64,000 nt of DNA, taken from Dactylellina haptotyla (lineage: Eukaryota > Ascomycota > Orbiliomycetes > Orbiliales > Orbiliaceae). Numbering within the stretch: position 1 is the first letter of the stretch; every line of letters begins with the position of its first letter. Under the pieces are notes generated by a model. It was not told the DNA's origin. It made no database searches and saw only the letters and a list, made by a program, of their open reading frames with translations. The position numbers and the translations under genes were made by a program. Positions 1-10,215 of this stretch are shown here, in pieces. The stretch covers positions 2,232,001 through 2,296,000 of the forward strand of contig CM062383.1 in NCBI GenBank assembly GCA_031310005.1, read 5' to 3'.

Positions 1-851
1 CAGGTGATGATCCTAACAAGGTTATCTTCTCATATCCAAACTAAGGGATTGGCTTATCAGAGCAGAGCCGCAATCCATGGACTCTGCCTTGCCTGCAAAA
101 CCGTGGATCTGGGTGGCAACATTCAAAAAGAAATATTCAACATTGCAGATGTATCCGCGTTCGCTCCAGATTCGGAACTTTGTGACTGGTCAGCTCATAT
201 TCAGCCTTGCAGAATGTTTTGCATATGCATCTCGGAGAGCTGCAGATCGCCAGCATCTCGGAAGCGGGAAGCTTTGTGGAATACGACCGATTGACTCATT
301 ATCTGGGCTTCGATACTCAATCGAATTCTAGAGGATTCTTTCTATGCCATTATAAAATTTGGATAGTAAATTTTAAAATTCCATATAACAAATATTTAAC
401 ATTAACAAGCAACTAGTTGACAGATTTGTGAAACTAAGAGAATTCGTTTATATCATGTCGTCCAAGAAAGAATATACTGAAAACAGTGAAACCAGGTACA
501 AGACTTAGGATTTTTGGCTTTCATCATTTGCAAAATGCGTGAAAGAGAACAATGACCTATATCGCGAATGAAAATCAAACCAAATGCATAACCGTCGTAA
601 ACTCGTGGTCGTAAATAATATTTCTTTGTAAATCTGGAGGGGTGGTCTAAGCTGTGCTCTCAAGGGTTATACCTACACGGGTTGATCAACAACTGTTAGT
701 GCTCAGGGGGTACCAAAAAAAAGAGATAACAAGCAAACTCCAAAAAAGATTCCAGCAATTTTGTGTATTACAATTTGACTATACAGGCGTATATAAAATT
801 ACAAAGAATAGATTTTTCGACTCTAATCGTAAAAACAAGAGTTTGTACATT
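1..851. other. Intergenic, no gene recognised
   Basis: The stretch left of the first gene has short open frames only, none resembling a known protein. It becomes AT-rich from about 300 on. It would contain the 3' flank of the minus-strand DUF3824-type gene. I see no repeat or RNA gene in it. Confidence 0.6.
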
Positions 852-3464
852 CTAATTGCTCGTGGAACCATTTTTGAGAATGGATTTAGGTGGTGGAACA
901 TACTGAGGCTGAGGTGGTGGAACGTATCCTGAGGATGAAGATGGTGGCACGTAGCCAGAGGATGTAGATGGCGGGACATATCCGGTAGCTGGAGGGTAGC
1001 GATTCATACCATGAGGGGACGGGTCGCGAGGGCTGTATCCACCGGGTGGCATAGGCATTGGGATCTCTGTTCGTGGAATTTCTTCGGTCACGCCGGACCC
1101 GGTGCTGAACTGCGGGGCCATGCGAGGGGCCTGTGGGCTCAAGTATGTCGGCCCTGGAAGAATCGGGCGGTTCGGCGCATTCTCGGTTCCAGGTGTTGTG
1201 GGAGCACTCTGGATCCGGACGTTCTTTCCTGGGGAACTTCCAGAGCTGGTGTCATCGGCCACCGCACGGTCCCTCTTTTTCTTTCTGTTATCGTGAGCTA
1301 CCTTTGCTGCGAGAGCCGCAGCGGCAGCTCCGGCTGCCAAAGCCTCCTTCTTGTGACGAGAATGTCGGCGGGCAGCTTCAGATTCATCTGAGGAAGAATC
1401 GGAAGAAGAATAAGAGCTTGCTCGGGAACTGCTTCTTGATCGGTTCCTGCGCTTGTCAAGTTGATGCTTCGCAGCAAGTCCGGCTGCTGCTAGTCCAGCC
1501 GCTGCAGCGACTTTTCGTCCGGTATGCTTCTTTCTTCCCTCACGATCTGAAGAGGACGAAGAGCTAGATCTCGAGCTTGTGCGAGAAGATGGAGAGGTTG
1601 ATCTTCCTCTCCTCTTATCGATAGCTGCAGCTACACCGCCTAGACCGGCAGCTTCAGCGATTCTTCGGGCTCGGGAACGAGATCTAGACCGGTTGGTTCC
1701 ATCGCTGCTCACAGAGGAGTCACGACGTCCCTTTTCACGGTCGCGTTTGTGTTTTTGGTGCAAAGCAACACCAGCGACGCCAGCAGCAAGAGCTGCATTT
1801 CTAAGCTTGTGGCTCTTCTTCCTATTGGGAGACCTAGAAGTGGATGATGATCTTGAGCTGCTGCGAGATCGAGACTCTCTTCTCTTTTTGAGCTCGTGGT
1901 GAGCCAAACCGGCAGCTGCGGCAAGGGCAGCTGCATTTCTAGCGGTATGGGACTTTCGACGTCTACGGCCAGCACCTTCTGTGTCGCTACCTTCCGAGGA
2001 ACTGTGATGTTCAATAGTTGTAACAGTCTCAGTAGGTCGGCTGCGACTACGGTGGCGGTAAATAGCAGCAGCAGTACCGATGGCGGCGGCGGCGATAGCA
2101 GCTTTCCTCGCTCGAGAGTGGGAGTGTGATCGGGAACGACTTCGAGACCGGGAAGATGATGAACTGGAACGGTAACCTGCATCCGACTTTCTTCGGTGCT
2201 TACGGATCTCGTGGACAGCCACAGCGCCAAGACCAGTAGCTGCAGCCGCTTTCCGAAGTCTACTGTGGGAACGTGACCTGGTTCGACCCCGCTCTCGGTC
2301 CTTCTTGTGCTTATTATGCTCATGGATCAAAAGACCTGCAGCCGCAGCACCGGCTGCCGCCTTGCCGATTCTGGATCTGGAGCGATGTCTCCGCTCAGAA
2401 GATGACCGAGAGCTGCTCCTCGATCGGGATCTTGAGTGGCGGCGTCTGTGAGCTATAATAGCGGCGGTTCCGAGTCCTGCAGCCCCCAAAGCTGCCGCTT
2501 TGCGGCCATGGTGATGGCTATCATCAGAAAAGACGCTGTTGCTGCTGTGCCGTCTTCCAACCGCAGAGAGACTAAAGCGACGTCGTGGAGATGGTGAACG
2601 AGAGTGACGTCTACCATGGTACGCAACGGCTAGATCGCCGACATGAGGGCCTGAAAGCCTGGTATCGAATTCACCATGTCCAGCAGAAAGGCTGAAGCGT
2701 CTATCACGCTCTCGCTCGATTTGAATCTGGAGATTTCGGTCTCTTTCTTCTTGGAGCTCGTATTCTAGTCTTTGTCGTCTGCTCGAGCGACTAGATCCAG
2801 AAGACATACTGTTAGAGCGATGGTGGCTCCGATGGTGATGGTAGTAAGTCCTCTGGCGGTGGTTTCTCTGCCTTCCCAAATCAATTATTGGCTCTGGAGC
2901 AGGTTGAGGTGGCTGTGCTAGAATTATAGTATCTCGCTCGATGATCCTTGGTGGAGGGGGCGATGGTGGGCGAGCAAGGACAAGAGTATCTTTCTCGTAG
3001 ACGTGTTCATGTCTTCCTCCTCGTGCGAAGCCAATTTCTCGATTCCTGATCGCCTTCTCTCGTTCGAACTCCCGCTCCCGCTCGCGGTCTGCGTGAAAAG
3101 ATTCGTCATCATAGTCATGATAATGGTCCAGAGAACCAGTTGAAGCCCGACCGCCAGGAGGTACATATTTGGTGAGTTGGCGGAACCTCGGGGCTTCTTC
3201 TCTATAGCGATAAGTTACTGGTTGCGACCGGGCAGGAGATAATACGTAGTCCTGACCCCTATACCGACGCATCCGATCCTCGAAAAAAGGATCATGCATT
3301 CTCGGCGAGATCGTGGACTCGGCGTACATTGTTCTCCCAACGGAAGACATATCGTCTTGATGCACAACTGGGACCGCTACCGAATGGTAGTGGAAATGTT
3401 TTCCAGAAGGGGAGGAGGAACGTTTTTGGTAGACTGTCTCGTCAAGTTCTTCTACGACCGGCAT
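852..3464 (-). CDS. DUF3824-type RS/Ala-rich repeat protein
   Basis: This single-exon gene encodes 870 residues of highly biased composition. The first ~300 residues are charged and disordered, with two related segments of the type DTLVLARPPSP and DTIILAQPPQP. From about residue 300 to 720 there are nine alternating units, each an Ala/Gly-rich hydrophobic stretch (for example KAAALGAAGLGTAA) followed by His/Arg-rich and Ser-Arg dipeptide-rich sequence. This is the pattern of the Pfam DUF3824 repeat of filamentous fungi, whose function is unknown. The C-terminus is proline-rich with repeated GYVPP blocks, ending KSILKNGSTSN. No signal peptide is evident. RS-rich composition could suggest phosphoregulated RNA or condensate biology, but that is inference. 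The start ATG at 3464 opens the longest frame and begins with a typical acidic MPVVEELDE. It is followed downstream by AT-rich sequence. Confidence 0.9.
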   Translation of the reverse strand: MPVVEELDETVYQKRSSSPSGKHFHYHSVAVPVVHQDDMSSVGRTMYAESTISPRMHDPFFEDRMRRYRGQDYVLSPARSQPVTYRYREEAPRFRQLTKYVPPGGRASTGSLDHYHDYDDESFHADREREREFEREKAIRNREIGFARGGRHEHVYEKDTLVLARPPSPPPPRIIERDTIILAQPPQPAPEPIIDLGRQRNHRQRTYYHHHRSHHRSNSMSSGSSRSSRRQRLEYELQEERDRNLQIQIERERDRRFSLSAGHGEFDTRLSGPHVGDLAVAYHGRRHSRSPSPRRRFSLSAVGRRHSSNSVFSDDSHHHGRKAAALGAAGLGTAAIIAHRRRHSRSRSRSSSRSSSERRHRSRSRIGKAAAGAAAAGLLIHEHNKHKKDRERGRTRSRSHSRLRKAAAATGLGAVAVHEIRKHRRKSDAGYRSSSSSSRSRSRSRSHSHSRARKAAIAAAAIGTAAAIYRHRSRSRPTETVTTIEHHSSSEGSDTEGAGRRRRKSHTARNAAALAAAAGLAHHELKKRRESRSRSSSRSSSTSRSPNRKKSHKLRNAALAAGVAGVALHQKHKRDREKGRRDSSVSSDGTNRSRSRSRARRIAEAAGLGGVAAAIDKRRGRSTSPSSRTSSRSSSSSSSDREGRKKHTGRKVAAAAGLAAAGLAAKHQLDKRRNRSRSSSRASSYSSSDSSSDESEAARRHSRHKKEALAAGAAAAALAAKVAHDNRKKKRDRAVADDTSSGSSPGKNVRIQSAPTTPGTENAPNRPILPGPTYLSPQAPRMAPQFSTGSGVTEEIPRTEIPMPMPPGGYSPRDPSPHGMNRYPPATGYVPPSTSSGYVPPSSSSGYVPPPQPQYVPPPKSILKNGSTSN

Positions 3465-4750
3465 TCAGTTTTGCAAACCTTTTTTGTTGTATTCAAGTGT
3501 GGTATTTTGGTTGTGGTTTGTGGTGGGGTTGACGAGGTGGGAGTTTTTCACTTATCCTTCTCTCGTTAGAAAGATAACAAACGGATGGGTTATTTTTGTA
3601 CTGGTCGCGAAGCGCCACTGTGCCTTTACAGTGCTTGCTGTGCCTCTGGTCCCGTGGGTGCTTTTATTGGCACGGAATTTTGCAGGTCGTCGCACGAAAT
3701 TTGATGCAGGTATACGATCGGAGGCAGGATCTGAAAAGTTGGCGAAACAGAAAAATATTGTCTGCGAGAGGGGAGGAGGATGAGGGCAAATATAAGGTGC
3801 TCGCAATGGCGGGGAGGGGATGGATGTTCTTTCCGCTGACAAAAAGGCTTGGGAGCTTGGGGTGTTTTTCACACTGCCTCTCGGGTGTCGGGCATTTTCT
3901 TTTCAGTGACACGGAGCGAAAGGAAGAAGGGCGTGAGGAGATCCTGATGTATTCCGGGTCAGCCTGCAGCCTTGGAACCGGTGACTCGAACGGTTTTGCG
4001 GGACATCCATAATTTTTTTAGTGGACCACATGAACGCAAGCGCCTAGTTCATGTAGAAGTACATGTTGGTGTTGCAAGGCATAAGGAAAATGTTACGTCT
4101 TTTCAGCCAATGACGTAGCTAGCGAGCGCGAGCTAACCAGATATCGTCATCCACCCCCCAAAATACTCTGGACAAGGCCGTGGGTTGCAGAGGTTGAAGT
4201 GGGTAGGCAGGTTATTTCCATTCCTTTCGAGAACCAAACAAACCTTATACGGGCCCGGCCCAGACACCGCGCGCGAAGCTAAGTGGCTTTCGCTGTTCTT
4301 CATGATGTAGCTCGGCCAGGGATTCGGGGTGGCTCTTAAAGAATCAGTGAGGCTGTTCAAAATGGTGTCTGGTGACGTCACCATGAGATCCCTGCTGAAA
4401 TGGCTGGGTGGTGTTATCATTGTGCATGCAGGGCATCAACGACTGGGAAAGGCATTCAATTCCCATAGGCTGGAAAGTCGCAAGAAAGTCGATAATGTTT
4501 CCGCAGTCTAATATACGGTACATGGCGATGCGATCGACGATGAGCAGGCTAGGAGTTCTCTAGAGAGTAACGTTAAAGCAGAAGAGGAAAGGTGGAGCTC
4601 GAGCGCTCTCGCGTTGCAAAAAAGCGCGATCATATGGTGTTTAGATGTATATGTGTCTCTGTCGCTGGTTGTTGCATCATATAGCAGAAGGAATTTATGA
4701 AACTTGCCCAAACTAGGAAAATTAAAATGCCATCTAAATTCCAGTTTATA
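3465..4750. other. Intergenic: promoter side of DUF3824 gene
   Basis: The region holds the upstream sequence of the minus-strand DUF3824-type gene and the 3' flank of the minus-strand WD40-like gene. No coding sequence is recognisable. It includes a perfect CRE-type palindrome (annotated separately) and a CCAAT box near 4110. Confidence 0.6.
4370..4383. promoter_or_regulatory. CRE-type palindrome TGGTGACGTCACCA
   Basis: A 14-bp perfect inverted repeat contains the full CRE octamer TGACGTCA, the binding site of ATF/CREB-type bZIP factors. It lies about 0.9 kb upstream of the DUF3824-type gene start and 0.37 kb downstream of the WD40-like gene stop, so the DUF3824-type gene is the likelier target. 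Function is inferred from the motif alone. Confidence 0.45.
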
Positions 4751-7507
4751 TCATCGTATAGATCTTCCGGTGGCAACCGATGGGAAGACCCTTAAGTGAC
4801 CCTTCTTATCCAAGAGGATTAATTCTCCCGTGTCAGTCCATGAAACCCAACAGGCCCGTGCCGGTATCAGAGTGCCTGGAAGTTTGGCGAACTCTTGCTT
4901 ATCGCTGAGCACGGAGCCCGCACCAAAGTCGCATCTATAAACGGTGCCGTCACCGTCTATCAGGGCAATCGCTTTCCCGTTAGGCGACATCGCAGACCTC
5001 GTTACTCCCTTTTTGGTTATTGGAAGCGCGTATGATACTGACTGCGAGCAATTTGACTGCTTGTTATTATCGATACAACGCATATAAACTGATGATCTCC
5101 CTGACGTGGTCGTCGCGAACAAGAAGCGATTATCCGGGCAGAATATTGCACCAGATATTCTTCTATGAGTGCCTGGTTCCTAAATATCATAATTGAAGTC
5201 GTTAGCATGAGTTCATGTATTCTGACGTATCGGGAGCAGTTAAATAATATTTAAATGCAATACCCAGTCATTAAATTTGAACTTGTTTCGTAATTCCCAG
5301 GACGAGCCCCGATGCTGGTACACCAAAAGCATCCTTTTTTGAGTGCCGCATGCAAACCTCATATCATCGTCTGAAAACGACATGGTAAATGCATAATCGC
5401 CGCTGCTGAGGGTAATATCCATTCTTGGATCGCCGCGGCGAAAAGTCACATCCTCTGGGTCGAAGTCCTGATTTTCTAACGGTACATAATGGAACTGTAT
5501 GGTTCCATTAGTTAGGCCTGCGCAGAGCTCAAGGCCATTGTTGGCAAAAGCGATACTGGTGAAATTCTCGGCGGCCACCGTCTTATCAGATGTCCATTCG
5601 TACACTCTTCTCCCAATATGATGATCAAAAACTTGCAGCTGCATGGGAGTCGTTAGTTCGACTTGAATCTAAAGTATCATGTCAAGGCACGCAAAATAAA
5701 TAAAGGCAACAGACCTTGTTTAGAGTTAGTATCGCGAGGTGATTGTTTGATACAGCAATAGCTTGCGGTTCTCCTTCAAACTCGCCACCTACTCGCATTC
5801 GAATTCCCAAATCGTCCATTGAATATGTCATAAAGTGATCGCGATCGCAGACTCCAACGATAGACTTTGAATCTGGCGATATTGCTACGAAAGCCCATTC
5901 CTTTCGCGCCTCGAGGTTAGCGTACCGTATGATTTGATTCGATTCATATTTTTCCGTAAAGTTTGAAACCCCACTATCAAAAGGTCTTGTTGTCCGACCA
6001 CCTAGAAGCTTTTTAAGAATTTCCTTCGGCTTCTTAGTCGAAATATCTGTGGGAAACTCAGCAGAGTCAACATGAAGCCACCGTCCGGTTCTGTCATGTT
6101 CTAACCAGCTAGAACCACTACCAATAATCTCGTTTGGTGATTCTTGGTGAGATGGCGAAGGCGTGCTGGATATTCCTATACTGGCGAACGATGGGACTAA
6201 ATTCCCTTGATCACTATAACTTGTGGGAAACGTATTGTCGCCCTCAACCTCTGCGATAAATGGTGCTGGTAGGGATTGTCTATATAGGCGCCTTGTTCTT
6301 CGGGTCTTTTTATGTTTGTTAGACGTTAGATGGAGGTCTATGTTTGCAGATCCTGGGCAAGGCATCTGGCTGCTGCGTCTACTGGCAGAGGCAGAGGCAG
6401 GGATCAAATTTGTATGATCTTGGTTATAACCCGATGAGAAGTGTGTTGAGTGGTCATTACTCGTGCTCGAAGACGCTCCTAATGTTGATGGGCGTTTATG
6501 AGATGTATCATAGGAAGAAGCTAGTTTCTTGTTGAATGGAGTTTCTGGCGCTACAGTGTGAAGCAGTCTCCCATCTTCGAGAGCGAGTCGTGAATTAGGG
6601 CAATCTTCTGGGTTGCACGGTATGGGGGCGTCCTCGAGCTCTTCAACGGTTTCCAAACCGGCAAAGTGCACTCTCCGAGCTGTTTTCGCCCGTGTGGTTG
6701 ACTTTCTTAGTTTGATATTTGATGCTGGTGAGCTTCTTTCCTTGATGTTAACCGTCTGACTAGGCCCTTGAGTGTACCAGGAGTTAGAAGACTGGTGTTC
6801 TTCATCCTCTTGATTTTGTGGAAACTGGTATACATTGGGATGGCCATGGCGGTAATCTAAAGCCGGGTTGTGAGGGGTCCCTGCTAAAGCTAAGGAAGGT
6901 ATAGAAGGTACAGACTGTCCGTAAACATCATATCCCATTCTCGGCGAAGTCGGTGGCCCATGGGAGCTCGAGCCACTAGGGTTTTGAAACCGGGATGCTA
7001 TAGGTTTCGGTTGTTGATATAAAGGATGGTTGTATTTGGAGATGTTTGTTTTGTCTTCGAATTTGGGGACATCACGATATTTCGGACAATACCCAAAGTT
7101 CGCATCCTCGTAATTTCTATACCAACTATGAACAGCTTCAAAATTCGCTTCTGCGTCTGTACGCTTCTCAAAATCGCCGTTAACTTCGACAAAGTCAGCC
7201 GGGCTTTTCTTCAGGTTCACCAAATTCAGGGGGGTTCTTTTCTTGCAATTAAGATAAGTATGCACGAACCTTCGGAATCGAATTCGTCTGAAGCACTAGC
7301 AACAGAATCGGAAATGCTAGGCAGCGTCTGTGACGACGAGATAGACGAACTGCTTCCTGTGCCTAAGTCCGAGCCTTCTGACTCCTCTCTCGCCGTTACA
7401 TGCAGTTCAGAGGCTTTCATATTTGGTTCAAACGGTCGTGGTTGTTGCATGTAGTATGCCGGCATATATATTGTTGGATTGTCGCTGATAGTAACCTGGT
7501 CGTCCAT
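4751..7507 (-). CDS. WD40-like protein with disordered N-terminus
   Basis: Four exons are read on the minus strand: 7507-7266, 7203-5715, 5668-5264 and 5179-4751, giving about 854 residues. The first ~480 residues are Ser/Pro-rich and disordered. The C-terminal ~370 residues show beta-propeller-like repeats: VAISPDSKSIVGVCDRD, IAFANNGLELCAGLTNG, SFSDDDMRFACGTQKR, AIFCPDNRFLFATTTSG and SAMSPNGKAIALIDGDG. These hydrophobic strand plus G/D turn patterns suit a degenerate seven-bladed WD40 propeller, probably a protein-interaction scaffold. The last three introns' neighbours are clear (phase 0, 46-84 nt). The first intron is less certain: donor GTGCAT at 7265 and acceptor at 7204 give a 62-nt intron that keeps frame. 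I do not recognise an orthologue with a known role. Confidence 0.8.
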
Positions 7508-10215
7508 GGAAGCCTGGTGATATTTACAGCTGCCTGGACTTAGAACGGTTTAGCTTTCTTAACAGCGGCTGCAAGGGACGCATACGTGCCTTTCAACGTC
7601 GCTCTTACGCAAGCCAGACATCCCGACCGACGATGGAGTCACGTACCCTATCAATTTAACTTCAGCCCCTTAAGTTTCCGCGCCGCAGAAGTGACGCGAG
7701 AGTAAGAGGAAGCTTCGAGAGCATGAGGTATTTCTTGTTCTCGAATCTCAGCCGTTATCTTCGCGGTATCTTTCAACAATATGCAGATGCATGCGAGCGG
7801 GGCATATTAATTCTGTAATCCTCTGGGAGGCGCGTACAGCCGCCTTTCGGCAATAAGACGTAGCTTGTGGGATCAACCAAGATTAATCAGGAATTTAATA
7901 GTAAACAATGCTTTAAATCGGAGTTCTATTATGTAAAGCTCCGAGGCAAGCTATATCTCGAGGCTTAATCTAACACCAAGCCACTTAAGGGGTGACTGTA
8001 TCTACTTACTGCCACCAGGGGTCTAGAATGTCCCTTGTAATAAACTCGGCCAAATTATTTTCTCTGATTACTTTCCGGTTCCGCATGTGATAGAAATTAC
8101 CAGCAGATCAATTGCAAGCGGTGGAGCACAAGCCGAGACAAACGAGAAGCTGCAAAACGGCTATCGAGGCTAATAGCGAGAAAGTAGCACCAAACCAAAT
8201 AGCCAAGAGATTCTAGTCCTAGAGCTGTTTATAGAAGACCCCTGATGCTATTGTGAAATGCGAAGCGAAATCCTCTTTCGAGGTTATGATCGTGCCAGTT
8301 GAGATAGCTACCTGATAATGTTAAGGCTTATGCCACCCGAATAGAGAGGTCTGAAAACTTCGCTTATACTTCAACCTGATAGGACGCGACTTCTCTTAAA
8401 AGCTTTTGTAGGATCAAGTTTTCCCGTTTCTTTAGGCTACGTACATAAACTTCCGAGCTATATGGCTATACATACGAGCCTGGAGAAGAATCACTTGTCC
8501 TACAAGGAAGGTTTCATTCGAAGAGAGAAACCGGTAACCTACCTGGCCACATCCGAACAGCAAACTCTGCGTAACATCAATAGCACCAATATTGTAACAT
8601 TTCCGTATATTCCATCAAAAATCACAACGGTATGGTTGCACGAAACACCAGCTTTGGGCTCCTTCTCCGTTCAAAACCGCCTGCCCTCTAGTGACCTGCA
8701 ACCTTCTGATGGGTATGCTAGTGTGGCATTTTCTGCGTTGGTATCATAGTGTGGGTGCACAGGTATAGCCTCTGTTTCCTAGGTTAGATTTCATTCCAGC
8801 AAGCTTTGGCATTTCATTCTCCTACAGGGAATATAATAAGTGCCCAGAAAACAATGAAAATAATTAAATTCTATCCAAAACATCTGGGTATTTGTGGACA
8901 GTTACAAAGGATCGCATTAATTATATTCGATAAGAAAGTTCGGGCGCTATTAATGTCATCCTATGTATTCGGGCTTATCAAATTCCGCAATACGATTAGC
9001 ACCATAAATACTAGGTATTTCGGAGAAAAGGTTTTGTATTTCTCTCATAAATCGGATACATAGAACAAATTGTATTTGTAATATTAAGAATCAATCCTGT
9101 TGTAATATTCAAATTAAAATCAGTAGTATATTATAATTATATGCCTATAATTTACTAGATCACCTGGTGGTATATGCGTATTAATGCACCCAATCAAGAA
9201 AATGGGTAGATTGTAAGTAAATTTATCAAAATTCCTTTCTACCAGCCGATCTATATTTCGGTATCCAGATTCCCCAAAGAGAGCCACTCGATAGTGATTT
9301 TACAAACCTGGGAATATAAAGATTCGGATAGAGTACAAGGATAGCTCGGGCTACATACGAAGGCTCCCAAATTTTCAAGGAGAACACTTGGTGCCTTACA
9401 TGTAATCAGCCTTCATACTGAAACCGATAGGATGTGGCCGGCGACTGAATGAGCTGATCCCATGGGAAACGCTGAAGTTTTCGTAAACCCATCAACGGCG
9501 AGAGTACCTATCATAGGATTTGTGCAAGAATTGGAAAATTCTGAGTCTTCAAATTTATATATACAATAATTTAAGTTCCCACGTGGTAAATTTGTAAATC
9601 GAGGGGCGAAGAGCTCTAGAGAACGGTGGCGGATCTTGACACTTGGATACAACTTTGGCGAGAAGCCATACTATCGCTCTTTCTAGACAGCAGATTACAC
9701 GATAAGTGGGATAGCGTCAGTCCAAGAGTGCGGTAGTACAATAAAATACCATTATACATAAATTTCACCCAGTATTCGAATGGCTAGAAATTTGTACAGC
9801 GTCGCAAATAAATAGACATTTGGGACAGCCTGAGAACGATACGGGACATAGGCAGTAAATTAGTTGGGTCTTTGTAAAAGTACACATCTATTGCTGCCTA
9901 GTCCAAAGACTACCATCTTTCTAGAAGTACGATTTCGTTATGGTGGCTTAATTTCGTACAACTATGGCATTGGTAATATGCTTTTGACAGCTCCCATCCG
10001 GACGCATCCTGTTCGTAACTAACTAACCTCCAACATCTACGCCAGGGGAACCGACGAGACCATTTATCGCATCCATCTCCTCTTGTCGCTGAAGATACTG
10101 TAGCGCACAACTAGTACCTACATTGATAGTCTACCTCTCACTATATATTCCCGCGAGTCAGAACCAGACATAAGCTTTTTGTCCACGTTCTCCTCTCATC
10201 CGCTCTGCCAACATC
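7508..10215. other. 2.7 kb intergenic region, no gene recognised
   Basis: The region lies between the divergent WD40-like gene and the plus-strand permease, so it carries both promoters. Short open frames near 8462-9063 lack any recognisable domain or splice structure. The sequence around 8800-9250 is AT-rich. No RNA gene or repeat family was seen. Confidence 0.6.

Noticed and set aside
8462-9063. Two successive plus-strand open frames (95 and 85 residues)
   Set aside because: They have no recognisable domain and no convincing splice sites joining them; the second is AT-driven.
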